The notes below the pieces were generated by a model. That model was not told where the DNA came from. It searched no databases and saw only the letters and a list, made by a program, of their open reading frames with translations. 64,000 nucleotides of DNA from Streptomyces africanus (GTDB taxonomy: Bacteria > Actinomycetota > Actinomycetes > Streptomycetales > Streptomycetaceae), in assembly GCF_002150735.1 (NCBI RefSeq), contig NZ_MUKA01000001.1, positions 1-64,000 on the forward strand, read 5' to 3'. Positions 37,301-46,200 of this stretch are shown in pieces (the stretch's first letter is position 1; each line of letters starts with the position of its first letter). Made by a program: the position numbers and the translations under genes.

Positions 37301-38498
37301 CGTCGCCCCGACCAGGGCGCCGATCGCGTTCCGGAACGGGCGCCGTTGGACGCAACGGTTCGTTCCTGCGGCGGCTGCCCCCGGCCCGTCGATCCCGGCC
37401 AGTCGGCTGCGGCCCGGTGGCGTGTACCTCGTCACCGGCGGTCTTGGACAGATGGGGCTGGCCCTCGCCGGCCACCTGGCCCGCGTCGCCGGGGCCAAGC
37501 TGGTACTCACCAGCGACTCCCCGCTTCCGCGACCCGACGAGTTCGACCGTTGGATCACCGAGCACGGAACAGCCCACCCGGTCAGCCGAAAGATCGAGGC
37601 CGTCCGCGACGTCGAACGTCTCGGCGGCACTGTCATGGCGGAATCCGTCGACGTCACCGATGCGGGAGCGATGCGGGAGCTGGTCGGCACCGCCCGTCAG
37701 CGGTTCGGCCGGATCGACGGATGGTTCCACTGCGCCGACGCACCACACGACCAGGCCCCTTGCCGGGTCGACCGCACTGACCGGGCCGCCTGGCGGCAGG
37801 CCCTGGCTCCCAAGGTCCGCGGAGCACTGGTGCTGGCCGAGATCTTCAGTGGCCCCCTCGTCGATTTCGGCGTCATGATGTGCTCACTCACCTCGGTGCC
37901 GGGCGCAGGCGACCTGTGCCGTTCGGCAGCCGACGGCTTTCTTCACGCACAGGCGTCGGGCGTGGACGGACTGATCACCGTCACCTGGGACGAGTCCCTG
38001 CCACCAGGGCAGCGCGCTGATGTCCTTGACCTTGTACTGCGCTCCGATATGCCGTCTCTGCTCTCGGTGTCCCTCACCAACCCGGAACGCCGCATCCAGG
38101 GGCAGTGGGCACTCCCGGACCCAGTGCGCCCCGCCCTCGCCTCCCCCAGGCAGCAGCTCCGCGGGAATGGGCTGAAGGCGGCTCTGGCGAAACTGTGGTC
38201 CGAAGTGCTGCAGACGGAGATCAACCGTTACGACGTGAGCATTTTCGACATGGGTGGCGACGAGCTGCTCGTGGTCAGGCTCGCCCGGCGAATCGAGGAA
38301 GAGCTTGGTGTGCCGCTGTCGGCTGTCGAACTCCTCGCGAACCCGACCATCGATCACCTGGCGGCAAGCCTCGGCCCTGTCGCGATCGTTCACGGTGGTG
38401 GCCTGCGGAGTGCCTTCGCGAAGAAATCTTCGCCTCGTACACGCCGAATGTCACCGCCACACCACGCCGGCGATCACGAAAGGGCCAAGAACGCATGA
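34359..38498 (+). CDS. PKS module KS-AT0-KR0-ACP0 with intact KS only
   Basis: A 1379-residue module. The KS is complete: Cys185 (TACSTS), His321, His361 (KANIGH). The AT-like region is shrunken and reads GGAGVGE, with Ala605 and Gly606 in place of the His-Ser pair. The KR binds cofactor (GGLGQMG at 1027) but has Arg1188 where the catalytic Tyr belongs (LCRSAADGFL). The ACP reads GGDELL, Glu1302 replacing the phosphopantetheine Ser. Extension would need malonyl and carrier in trans. Loss of KR fits the downstream aminotransferase, which needs a beta-keto group. It overlaps the next gene by 4 nt. Confidence 0.92.
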   Translation: MTDGSMVDPTARPNDVAVIGMCGRFPGAGSVAQFWNRLRAGDDMLTTFTDAELAAAGVPERVLRDPGYVKRAASLPDAFDFDHEFFGFTKREAKLLDPQQRILLEVAWELLETIGYSGGTDAQDIGVFAGASMNTYLTNVVARSCDPLGYDGTELMIANDKDYLTTRISYKLGLNGPSVNVQTACSTSLVAVHMAMQSLVTGECDIALAGGVSVIANDYPGYVFSEGMILSPDGRCRPFDADGAGTTFGDGVGLVALKRLAEAIEDGDQILAVVRGSAINNDGSDKIGYTAPSIGGQRAVIAEAQAVAEVDASTITYIEAHGTATALGDPIEFAALSEAFADGGARPGQCALGSVKANIGHVAAAAGIAGFIKAVLALQHREIPGHPGFTRPNPQIDLVGSPFYINTLPMAWPAGETPRRAGVSSFGIGGTNAHVVLEEAPPPSGRPARTSGPQTLAVSAHSDVALRELARQLADALEEPDAPDLVDAAFTLRQGRRGSSHRYAVTAADRAGAAAGLRALTDGKSTGGRVAETTPTVLFLFGDVPAEEFSVLSTRLSAVADIEERYTGWAVPSADDPSAALLTASRVLATLWTESGVRPAAVGGAGVGELLAACFAGVFEPSDALALLSWRAGMAAHVPEVRPRVPDIPILSAVVGGELPQSRVLDPLHWTRDIWEGDRLAEAFTGRAAEGAAVLAIGNPSVLPAGSGLDNEQVLPPLDRLLTAAGRLWTEGVPVDWTAWYGGHQYRVPLPVHPLERSFLRLEPPSASVQEEQGRGQNPSEWLYTPSWQRLDPGAGGYTESALPIGPWLLFGDSGGVGDSLADSLREQGAEVVVVRQGGAFRRADATSFIVDPMDSGDYEKLFDALATDGLTPERVVHLWSLDIVPGHLATDSLDHACGLGLFSVLDVARQLGRSPGCKGAHLGVVARDVHDITGGEVLAPAAAMTGAALNLISQEFAELRCRSIDIGRSALVPEALLAEIVAPTRAPIAFRNGRRWTQRFVPAAAAPGPSIPASRLRPGGVYLVTGGLGQMGLALAGHLARVAGAKLVLTSDSPLPRPDEFDRWITEHGTAHPVSRKIEAVRDVERLGGTVMAESVDVTDAGAMRELVGTARQRFGRIDGWFHCADAPHDQAPCRVDRTDRAAWRQALAPKVRGALVLAEIFSGPLVDFGVMMCSLTSVPGAGDLCRSAADGFLHAQASGVDGLITVTWDESLPPGQRADVLDLVLRSDMPSLLSVSLTNPERRIQGQWALPDPVRPALASPRQQLRGNGLKAALAKLWSEVLQTEINRYDVSIFDMGGDELLVVRLARRIEEELGVPLSAVELLANPTIDHLAASLGPVAIVHGGGLRSAFAKKSSPRTRRMSPPHHAGDHERAKNA

Positions 38499-41400
38499 CC
38501 GTCCACAGCAGCCCGAGGGGTCCGCTTGAGCCGGATGCGGGGACAACCCGCACGTCCGGTTCTGAGGGGGCCGAGGTGCGGCGATGCAATCCGGCTACCC
38601 GACTGTTCGACCACGAGGAGAGCGCCGTGGAACCCCTGCTCCAGGAAATTGCCGCAATCGTCGGTGACTACTTCGACGTTCAGCCCGAACAGCTGTACCC
38701 CGACGTCGTGCTCACGGACCTCGGGGACTCGATGTCGCTGCTCGGCATGGTGCAGCGTTTGGAGGACCGCTATGGCTGCAAAGTGCCGCTTCGGCAACTC
38801 TTCACCGACGTCCAGACTCTGCCTGATCTAGCTGCATATCTTCTCGCACACGCATCGACGGAGAAGCTGCCGCGAGGAGAGGCCGTATCGCCCTCCACCA
38901 CTGCCTCCTCCACCACTGCCTCCACCACCGATGCCGTAGCCAGCTCGGCGCCGGCCCCGGTCTTGCCGCAGTCGATCGACAGCCGGCCAACGGTCACAGC
39001 AGCGCCATCAACCGAGTTGTCGATGGACATGTCCTTGTCGCCAGGCGCCTCGACGGCCGTGCAGGCCCTGATCAAGGAACAGCTCATGGTCATGCAGCGT
39101 CAGCTCCAGCTGCTGGCGGGCAGCGAGCCGGTCTCCGCGGCTGACCCGGCCATCGGGTCCGGGGCCGGAGCCGCTGCTTCGCCGCCTGTGGCGCTCTCCC
39201 CGGCGCGGCCGGTTTCGGCGAACATGGTGGTGCCACTCGCGCCCGGCGCCCGGAGCAGCGCGATCAGCCCCGTGGAGACGGCAGAGCGCGCCCGCTATCT
39301 GAAGAAACTCGGTGACCGCCTCAGTACTCGGACCAAGGGCTCGAAGGAATTTGCCCAACGGTTCCGGACGATGGTCGCGGACAGCCGGTCCACTGTCGGC
39401 TTTCGCCCCTCGATCAAGGAGATGCTGTACCCGATCGTCGCCGAACGCGGGCAGGGCTCACGGCTGTGGGACATCGATGGAAACGAGTATGTCGACCTCA
39501 CCCTGGGATACGGTGTCCACCTCCTCGGTCATAATCCGCCGGCTGTCATGTCGGCTATTCGTGAGCGGCTGGACGTCGGTTTCAGCCTCGGGCCGCGCAC
39601 TCAACTGGTCGAGGAAGTTGCCGCCGGAGTACTCGAGCTCACCGGCATGGAGCGCGTTGCCTTCCTCAACAGCGGCACAGAAGCGGTCATGACTGCGGTT
39701 CGGCTTGCACGGGCAGCAACCGGCCGCGACAAGATAGTGGTCTTTTCCACCGCATACCACGGTCACTTCGACAGTGTGCTCGCTGTGCCGACCCATGAGA
39801 ACGGCGTATTCGGCACCCGGCCGCTCGCACCCGGCATCTCCCCGCACGCGGTGGAAAACGTGTACGTACTCGAGTTCGGCACGGACGAGGCGCTCGACTT
39901 CATCAACAAGCACGGCGCGGACCTCGCAGCAGTTCTGACCGAGCCGGTGACCCTGCGCACTCCTGGGGTCCAGAAGCCTGATTTCCTGCGCACGGTCCGG
40001 GAGATCACAAGGGCACACGGCACGAAACTCATCTTCGACGAGATGGTGACAGGTTTCCGTTGTCATCCGGCAGGCGTTCAGGGGCTGTACGGCATCGAGG
40101 CCGACCTGGCCACCTACGGCAAGATTGTAGGAGGCGGCATGCCGATCGGCGTGATTGCCGGACGCGGTGGCGTCATGGACTCAATCGACGGCGGCATCTG
40201 GAACTTCGGTGACGATACCGGCCCGAGGGTGGAATCCACCTTCTTCGGCGGCACGTTCAACCAGCATCCACTCACCATGGCGACGGCCAAGGCGGTCCTT
40301 GACCACCTCCGTGCAGAGGGACCTGATCTGCAACGGAACCTCGACCGCAAGACTGCGATGTTCACGGACCAGCTGAACGCCGACTTCCGCGAGCTCGAAG
40401 TGCCGATCGAAGCCCACAGGTTCTCCTCGATCTTCAAGTTCGAGCACCAGGCGAACATGGATCCGTTCTATTTCAATCTGCTCGACCGTGGTGTGTTCGT
40501 CTGGGAGCTGCGCAACTTTTTCCTCTCCACCGCGCATGAGCAGGCCGATCTTGACCATATCCGCACCGCGGTGCGTGAATCGGTCGAAGAATTGCGGGAC
40601 CACGGCATGCTCGGCAGTAGCCGTACTGAACCAGCGGGTCCTCTGCCCCGTGAGGCAGCGCCTCGCAGCACCCACGCGCAGCGGCAACTACGGGCCCTCG
40701 ACCAGGGCGGCGTGCCCGCCTTCGAGATGTCTGTCGGGTTCTGGCTGGACGGCTCACTCAACCGCGTTGCACTGCGTGCCGCCGTGCAGGACCTGGTCGC
40801 CCGCCACGAGACTCTGAGGACCACGTTCGGTTCGGACGGGGACACGCTTGTCGTCCATCCCGTGCGGGAAATGCCTCTGAGCGACGTCCTGACCGAGTAC
40901 ACCTGTGGGGACGAGGATGACCTCAGCCGCTTCCTGCGGACCTGGGCCGAACGACCGCTCGACCCGGTCGACGGGGAGGTGTTCCGCGCCGCTGTGGTGG
41001 AGGTCAACCCGCAACGGCACCTGCTGCTGGTAACGGTGCATCACGCGGCAGTGGATGGCTGGTCCTACAGCGTCCTGCTCGATGACCTCGCCGCGATGTA
41101 CAACGCAAGGTGCCGCGGCATGAGTGCCGAACTGCCCCCGGCCGTGCAGTTCCGAGATTATCTCACCTGGCACGAGCGAGTCACCGCCGGCCCCACCGCT
41201 GCCAAGCACCGTGACTTCTGGCATTCTCTCCTGAAGGATGTTCCCGCGCCGGAATTGCCGTCGTCGGGACGGCCGAGCCAATTCCCTTACCGCGCGGTAC
41301 GCCACCGTATTCTCCTCGACCCCGAGTTCTGCGGGCAGATGCGCGATGCCGCCCGCAATGAGGGGGTCACGGTCTTCGCCTATCTGGTGGCGGCCTGGGG

Positions 41401-41968
41401 GGCCTTGCTGCAGCGGCTGACGGGGCAGGACAAAATTCTGGTACCGGTCGCGTCCGCCCGGCGGCCGCAGGAACTGGACCGGACTGTCGGATATTGCTCG
41501 AATCTGCTGCCGTTGGTCGTTCGCCGACCTGCGGACACGTTGGTCGCGGACTACGTGGGTGAGGTGTTGATGCAATTGATCAGCGGGCTCGAGCGCCAGG
41601 ACTACCCCTTCGCGGATCTGATCACGGAATTCGCGCCGCCGGGGGCGGGCTTGCGAAGCAAGTTGTTCACAACGGCAATGTCGTTTTACCGCCAGGTTGT
41701 GGTACCCCCCATGGACGGACTCACGGTCTCAGAAGCCGACTCGTTGCCGATCACACACACCGGAAATCCCATGGCATTGAACATCGTGGATAGTGCGGAC
41801 GGGTTCCGGTGTGAATTCGATGCCGCAGTCGATGTCGTCGATCCCGATCTCGTCGAGCGCCTTCCGCGGTACTACCGAAACCTGCTCAGCGCTATGGTCG
41901 CCAACAATGAGCGCCCGTTGGCAGAGCTGGACCACGAAGGCGAGGAAGGCCTGGACGCGAGCTACTGA
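38495..41968 (+). CDS. ACP-aminotransferase-condensation protein
   Basis: A 1157-residue hybrid. An ACP (about 40-120) has Ser79 in DLGDSMSLL. A Ser/Thr/Ala-rich linker (about 130-270) includes a small tandem repeat. A class III PLP aminotransferase (about 300-710) follows, with FDEMVTGFR and the Schiff-base Lys543 in YGKIVGGGMPIG, as in the beta-aminotransferases of iturin/mycosubtilin and microcystin assembly lines. A C domain (about 725-1150) has canonical HHAAVDG (His849, His850, Asp854). It probably converts a beta-keto acyl-ACP to a beta-amino acyl-ACP and passes it on. There is no A or PCP domain after the C domain; an IS relic follows. Confidence 0.92.
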   Translation: MTVHSSPRGPLEPDAGTTRTSGSEGAEVRRCNPATRLFDHEESAVEPLLQEIAAIVGDYFDVQPEQLYPDVVLTDLGDSMSLLGMVQRLEDRYGCKVPLRQLFTDVQTLPDLAAYLLAHASTEKLPRGEAVSPSTTASSTTASTTDAVASSAPAPVLPQSIDSRPTVTAAPSTELSMDMSLSPGASTAVQALIKEQLMVMQRQLQLLAGSEPVSAADPAIGSGAGAAASPPVALSPARPVSANMVVPLAPGARSSAISPVETAERARYLKKLGDRLSTRTKGSKEFAQRFRTMVADSRSTVGFRPSIKEMLYPIVAERGQGSRLWDIDGNEYVDLTLGYGVHLLGHNPPAVMSAIRERLDVGFSLGPRTQLVEEVAAGVLELTGMERVAFLNSGTEAVMTAVRLARAATGRDKIVVFSTAYHGHFDSVLAVPTHENGVFGTRPLAPGISPHAVENVYVLEFGTDEALDFINKHGADLAAVLTEPVTLRTPGVQKPDFLRTVREITRAHGTKLIFDEMVTGFRCHPAGVQGLYGIEADLATYGKIVGGGMPIGVIAGRGGVMDSIDGGIWNFGDDTGPRVESTFFGGTFNQHPLTMATAKAVLDHLRAEGPDLQRNLDRKTAMFTDQLNADFRELEVPIEAHRFSSIFKFEHQANMDPFYFNLLDRGVFVWELRNFFLSTAHEQADLDHIRTAVRESVEELRDHGMLGSSRTEPAGPLPREAAPRSTHAQRQLRALDQGGVPAFEMSVGFWLDGSLNRVALRAAVQDLVARHETLRTTFGSDGDTLVVHPVREMPLSDVLTEYTCGDEDDLSRFLRTWAERPLDPVDGEVFRAAVVEVNPQRHLLLVTVHHAAVDGWSYSVLLDDLAAMYNARCRGMSAELPPAVQFRDYLTWHERVTAGPTAAKHRDFWHSLLKDVPAPELPSSGRPSQFPYRAVRHRILLDPEFCGQMRDAARNEGVTVFAYLVAAWGALLQRLTGQDKILVPVASARRPQELDRTVGYCSNLLPLVVRRPADTLVADYVGEVLMQLISGLERQDYPFADLITEFAPPGAGLRSKLFTTAMSFYRQVVVPPMDGLTVSEADSLPITHTGNPMALNIVDSADGFRCEFDAAVDVVDPDLVERLPRYYRNLLSAMVANNERPLAELDHEGEEGLDASY

Positions 41969-42008
41969 CCTTCAAAGCATGGTGTCGGTAGCGCTGACGG
42001 TCTGCGGT

Positions 42009-42044
42009 CCCTGCGTATGCCTGTTGCATGAGGTATGCGCAGGG
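42009..42044. terminator. Strong hairpin after the PKS/NRPS operon
   Basis: CCCTGCGTATGCC and GGTATGCGCAGGG pair over 13 bp, with two G-U wobbles and a 10-nt loop, 41 bp after the aminotransferase-gene stop. It is a good terminator candidate for the 24.7-42 kb operon. Confidence 0.6.
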
Positions 42045-42084
42045 CGGTGGGCCGGCCGATCTGCAGACCTATCTCTGTACCGGG

Positions 42085-42350
42085 ATCTGCGGAGGGCCCG
42101 GTTGAGGGTCTTCTCGGTGAGGGTGAGTTCCTGCGGGGGCCTGCGTTAGCAGCCGGCTGCCCCGATCGTGGATGACCGCGCTGGTGTAGGCGTGGGCGGT
42201 GGACTCGCCGATCCCGAATCCGGCAGCGATCTTCGCCAGGATGGTGTGTTCGCGGAGGTCCACCGGTGCCACCATCGCGCGCTGGGGCGGGCGGAGCTTA
42301 CAGCGGCGGTCGCCCTCAGGGGTGCCAACGAGCGTGGTGGCCCACTCCAC
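42085..42350 (-). pseudogene. IS5-type transposase relic B
   Basis: The minus strand reads TILAKIAAGFGIGESTAHAY, the same region as relic A, then jumps to the element's end: about 175 bp present in relic A are deleted. Two blocks (42108-42162 with 21721-21775, and about 42169-42230 with 21949-22010) are nearly identical between relics A and B. It abuts a truncated gene on its right. Confidence 0.8.
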
Positions 42351-42490
42351 GAGCGCAGGGACGGATCCAGCCGGAAGCCGAGCTCACCGAAGAGGAGATC
42401 CTCCAGGTGATCGATCCCGGCTCGCAGCAGCAGGGTTCCCAGTGAGGTGTCCCCGCAGTCCCCATGGGTGAAAGTACTGACAGAGGTCAT
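42350..42490 (-). pseudogene. Truncated BtrH-N-like gene start
   Basis: About 47 codons from an ATG at 42490 (AGGA just upstream) read GDCGDTSLGTLLLRAGIDHL then LLFGELGFRLD. This resembles the N-terminal domain of BtrH-like acyl-transfer/cysteine-peptidase proteins, with the (H/D)CxxTSL motif. The frame then runs into IS relic B, so the gene was cut by the insertion. It lies 31 bp downstream of the ABC operon and may once have been its last gene. Confidence 0.5.
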
Positions 42491-42520
42491 TGGTTCCTGC
42501 TCCATCGGTGTGCCGGTCGG

Positions 42521-44347
42521 TCATGCGGAGTAGGCATCGGCCTGGATGTCGTAGAGATCGGCGTATCGGCCTCCCACGATGCTGACCAGTTCGTCATGGG
42601 TGCCCGCCTCGATCAGTCGGCCCTTGTCGAGGGTGAGGATGAGGTCCGCTCCGGTGGCGGTCGAGAACCGGTGGGTGACGATCACCGTGATGGCGCCTGT
42701 CCGCCCGGCAACCTCCCGGGCACGGGCGATGTAGCGCTCAAAGATCTGCTGCTCGCTCGGGGCGTCGAGAGATGCCGTGGGTTCGTCCAGCATCAACAGC
42801 AGGGGACCGGGGCGCATCGACGCCCGGGCGAGGGCGACCTTCTGCCACTGTCCCTCGGACAGATCGACGCCCCCGAAGTCCCGGCTGAGCTGTGTCTCCA
42901 GTCCGTCGGGAAGCGCCCCGACCAGCTGCTCGGCGTCGGCTGCCGCCACGGCCCGACCGACTCTTTGGACATCCTGGGCGTGCGGCAGGTCGCCCAGGCC
43001 GACGCTCTGCCCGAAGGTCGTACGGAAGCGGCCGAAGTCCTGGAACGCCGCACTCGACCTCGCACGCCAGCCCTCCGTGTCCAGGGTGGCGAGGTCCACG
43101 CCGTCGACGAGAACTCGGCCACCGCTGGGCTTGTAGAACTTACAGAGGAGCTTGACCAGTGTCGTCTTGCCCGAGCCGTACTCGCCGACCAGCGCGACCA
43201 CCGAGCCCGCCGGCAGATGGACACTGATGTCGTGCAGGGCGGGGCGTCGAGAGCCGGGATACCGGTAGGTGACGTTCTCGAAGGTGATTCCCTCGCGCAG
43301 GACCTGGGGTGAGGATTTGGTTCCGGCCGCGTCGGACCGTGCGGAGGCGGTGTAGTCGCGCATCCACAAGTAGGGCTCGACGAGCCGTCCTGCCCGGGCG
43401 ACGTTCGCTGTGAAGTGCACGCCGTTGAACACCGACTGGCGCAGGCTGCTCGCCACGGTGATCGCCAGCACGATGTCTCCGGCCGAGCCGTGCCCACGCC
43501 GCACCTGAACGACGATCAGAGCCAGACCGGCGCCGAAGCCGAGCGTGAAGATGGTCCAGCCGCCGAGCTTCCAGGCCGCCGCGACAAGTCGCGCCCGGTA
43601 GCGGCCGGCCATGGCTGTGTCCCACGCGGCGGCCTGTCTGCGGGCCAGCTCGGTTCCCGCCCCCGACACGCGGATCTCCTTGCCCGCGGCTCCGTCCGTA
43701 CCGAGGTCGAAGAGTCGGCGCTGGAGACGGAAGGGTTCGGCCGTGGCGGTTTCGGCCCGGATGATGGCGTTGCTGCCCTTCTGGTCGAACCAGAGCGGCA
43801 GCGCCGCGCAGACGAGCAGCAACAGCAGCCAGGGGTTGATCGTGCCCAGCAGGAAGAGCGTGACGACCAGTTCGATGACGACGAAGAGGACGCCGACCGC
43901 CTGCCACAGGCTGAGCACGAGTTCCCACGCGGAATTGCGTACTACGGTCAGCCGGTCGAGGTAGTCCGTGCGCTCCAGGTGTTCCAGACCTTCGAGGGTC
44001 GCGATGTCGCGGTAGATACCGGGATTCACATCGAGCACCGCGACCTTGCCGATGAGGATGCCGGCGGTATTGGCGTCGAGTGCCCCCAGCACCATCAACA
44101 TGGTGCCGGCGAGTCCCGCCCCGGCCGCGCAGGCCACAGCGGGCCAGACCTCTCCGCGAAGCGTCGCGTCCACCGCGCCGCGCAGGGCCAGGGCGTTGCC
44201 TGCGACGGAGGCCACCATCAGGGCGGGAATGACGAACTGCAGGGACGTCAGCCACGGCGAACGGCGCCAGGACAGCCGTAGCAGTTCGTACCAGAGGGAG
44301 AAGTACCGCCGACGGCGAATCGGGTGCTCACTGGCCAGCTCGGTCAT
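42521..44347 (-). CDS. ABC exporter, fused permease-ATPase (second half-subunit)
   Basis: A 608-residue half-transporter: six predicted membrane helices (about 30-320), then an ATPase with Walker A GEYGSGKTT, signature LSEGQ, Walker B LLLMLDEP and H-loop His (VTHR). It overlaps the upstream ABC gene by 4 nt (ATGA), so the pair probably forms a heterodimer. The position at the cluster end suggests export of the product, giving self-protection. Confidence 0.92.
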   Translation of the reverse strand: MTELASEHPIRRRRYFSLWYELLRLSWRRSPWLTSLQFVIPALMVASVAGNALALRGAVDATLRGEVWPAVACAAGAGLAGTMLMVLGALDANTAGILIGKVAVLDVNPGIYRDIATLEGLEHLERTDYLDRLTVVRNSAWELVLSLWQAVGVLFVVIELVVTLFLLGTINPWLLLLLVCAALPLWFDQKGSNAIIRAETATAEPFRLQRRLFDLGTDGAAGKEIRVSGAGTELARRQAAAWDTAMAGRYRARLVAAAWKLGGWTIFTLGFGAGLALIVVQVRRGHGSAGDIVLAITVASSLRQSVFNGVHFTANVARAGRLVEPYLWMRDYTASARSDAAGTKSSPQVLREGITFENVTYRYPGSRRPALHDISVHLPAGSVVALVGEYGSGKTTLVKLLCKFYKPSGGRVLVDGVDLATLDTEGWRARSSAAFQDFGRFRTTFGQSVGLGDLPHAQDVQRVGRAVAAADAEQLVGALPDGLETQLSRDFGGVDLSEGQWQKVALARASMRPGPLLLMLDEPTASLDAPSEQQIFERYIARAREVAGRTGAITVIVTHRFSTATGADLILTLDKGRLIEAGTHDELVSIVGGRYADLYDIQADAYSA

Positions 44348-46200
44348 AGGTACTGGTCCTCCTCCAGCCGGTCCTCGAAGCCGCGACTGAACCGCGCGGC
44401 CTGGATCGTGAACATGGCCGCGTACCGGCCGTCGGCTGCCATGAGTTCGTCGTGCGTGCCCGTCTCCGTGATACGGCCGTCCTCCAACAGGACGATCCGG
44501 TCGGCCTGTCGCACGGTGGACAGCCGGTGCGAGATCAGGACGACGCTCGCGTCCGACCTGCGCGCGCCGAGCCTTGCGAAGACGTCGACCTCCGTCCGTA
44601 CGTCGAGGTGGGCGGTGGGCTCGTCAAGAACCAGAATCCTCGCTCCCCGGCGCACCGCGTAGAGGACGCGGGCCAGGACGACCTGCTGCCACTGCCCGCC
44701 CGAAAGGTCGACGCCCCCCTTCGCGGCGCGGGTCAGCGGGGTCTCCCAGCCGGACGGCAGACCGGCCAGCACCGCTTCCAGCCCCGCTTCCCGGGAGGCG
44801 GCCTCGGCGTCCGCCCGTTCCGCTCCGCCCGTCCTGCCGATGACCACGTTGCCGTGGACGGACAGGGGGTACCGCACGAAGTCCTGGAAGGCCACTGCGA
44901 TCCGGCGGCGCCAGGCGTCCGGGGCAAGCGTGGCGATGTTCCGCCCGTCCGCGGTGATGGCCCCGCCTGTCGGCAGGTAGAGCCCGCAGAGCAGTTTGAT
45001 CAGGGTCGACTTGCCCGCTCCGTTGAGTCCGACGACGGCCAGCAGTTCGCCCGGCCGGATCTCCAGATCCAGACGGTCCAGAACCTGGCGTTCTGTCTTC
45101 GGATAGGCGAAGGAGACTTGTTCGAACCGGATGAGCGGTGGACGCTCGCGGTCCTCGGGTTCCAGTACCCCCCGGCCGTCGGTGCTGGGCACCGCCGCTC
45201 CCTCCGGGGCGAGCAGCTCGCGCAGCTCCCGCGTGGCGCGCAGGCACTCGGCGGAAGCTACCGCGCTCCTGAGTTCCTCGCTCCAGCCAAGCGCCTGGAA
45301 CACCGTCCATCCGGTGACGAGTACCGCCGTTTCCACCGCGATGGTCGTCTCCCCCCGCACCGCGCTGTGCGCCACCATGGCGTACACGGCGCACAGCGGG
45401 ATGCCGACGAGCAGAAGCTGGCTCCACTCGGCGCGCAGCATCCGCCCGATCGCCGCCCAGATGGGTTTCTCCATGGCCAGGCTGTGCCGCTGAATCTGCC
45501 CGACCGACCAACCACCCAGTCCGAAGACACGGATGTCCTTGCCCTCGGCCGGGGAGATCGCCGAGTCCTGCCACATCTGCGCCTTCGCGCCCTCCACCGT
45601 GCCGGAGCGCCACGTCCGGACGTACCGCAGCGCCTGTCTCTGCCGCAGCGCCCAATTGATCAGAGCGGGCACGAGCACTACGGGGACGAGCCACCAGGCA
45701 TACCCCGCGAGGACCACACAGGATCCGGCGACGCCGAGGAAGCCCGTGAGGATGCGGAGGACGGCCACGGCGCCCTCACCCGGAGTGTGTTCGGTCCAGT
45801 TGTCAGGATCCGCCTTGGCCGCGCGGATCAGGGTGCGCGCCTGCGGGGTCTCCAACTGGTCGATCGTCGGGGTGGACGAAACCAGCTCGATGATCGACGC
45901 CCTGTGTACGCCGTCGATGGTGGCCTGGACCAGGAAGCCCAGTGGCTCCAGAACGGTGTCCATGACGTGCCCGAGCAGGAGGACGGTGACAAACGCCGCC
46001 AGCGGGGCCAGGGCCGCGGTCAGTGGTGGCAGCGTCGTACCCCCCGTCTCGAAGCGCCGTACCAATACCGCCAGAACGACGGCTGTCGCGGATGGGAGCA
46101 GACTGCTCAGCCCCATCAGCACGGCCAGAAGCCAGCTGTGGGACCGCTTGGCGCAGCTGAGAGTCCGCAACAAGCGGAGCCCGTCGGCAAGGGTGGTCAC
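44344..46200 (-). CDS. ABC exporter, fused permease-ATPase (first half-subunit)
   Basis: A 618-residue half-transporter: N-terminal membrane domain (about 20-310), then an ATPase with Walker A GLNGAGKST, signature LSGGQ, Walker B ILVLDEP and H-loop His (ISHR). The GTG at 46200 overlaps the stop of the adenylation-domain relic upstream, and its stop overlaps the next ABC gene. This suggests one transcript starting near 47.0 kb. Confidence 0.92.
   Translation of the reverse strand: MTTLADGLRLLRTLSCAKRSHSWLLAVLMGLSSLLPSATAVVLAVLVRRFETGGTTLPPLTAALAPLAAFVTVLLLGHVMDTVLEPLGFLVQATIDGVHRASIIELVSSTPTIDQLETPQARTLIRAAKADPDNWTEHTPGEGAVAVLRILTGFLGVAGSCVVLAGYAWWLVPVVLVPALINWALRQRQALRYVRTWRSGTVEGAKAQMWQDSAISPAEGKDIRVFGLGGWSVGQIQRHSLAMEKPIWAAIGRMLRAEWSQLLLVGIPLCAVYAMVAHSAVRGETTIAVETAVLVTGWTVFQALGWSEELRSAVASAECLRATRELRELLAPEGAAVPSTDGRGVLEPEDRERPPLIRFEQVSFAYPKTERQVLDRLDLEIRPGELLAVVGLNGAGKSTLIKLLCGLYLPTGGAITADGRNIATLAPDAWRRRIAVAFQDFVRYPLSVHGNVVIGRTGGAERADAEAASREAGLEAVLAGLPSGWETPLTRAAKGGVDLSGGQWQQVVLARVLYAVRRGARILVLDEPTAHLDVRTEVDVFARLGARRSDASVVLISHRLSTVRQADRIVLLEDGRITETGTHDELMAADGRYAAMFTIQAARFSRGFEDRLEEDQYL

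Noticed and set aside
34359..38498. Reading this protein as a normal reducing PKS module
   Set aside because: Domain order suggests it, but the AT, KR and ACP catalytic residues are all replaced, so only the KS can be counted as active.
38880..38940. Tandem CTCCACCACTGCC repeats as a possible regulatory or CRISPR-like repeat
   Set aside because: They are in frame and encode a Ser/Thr/Ala linker between the ACP and aminotransferase domains; no spacers or array exist. No CRISPR array was seen anywhere.
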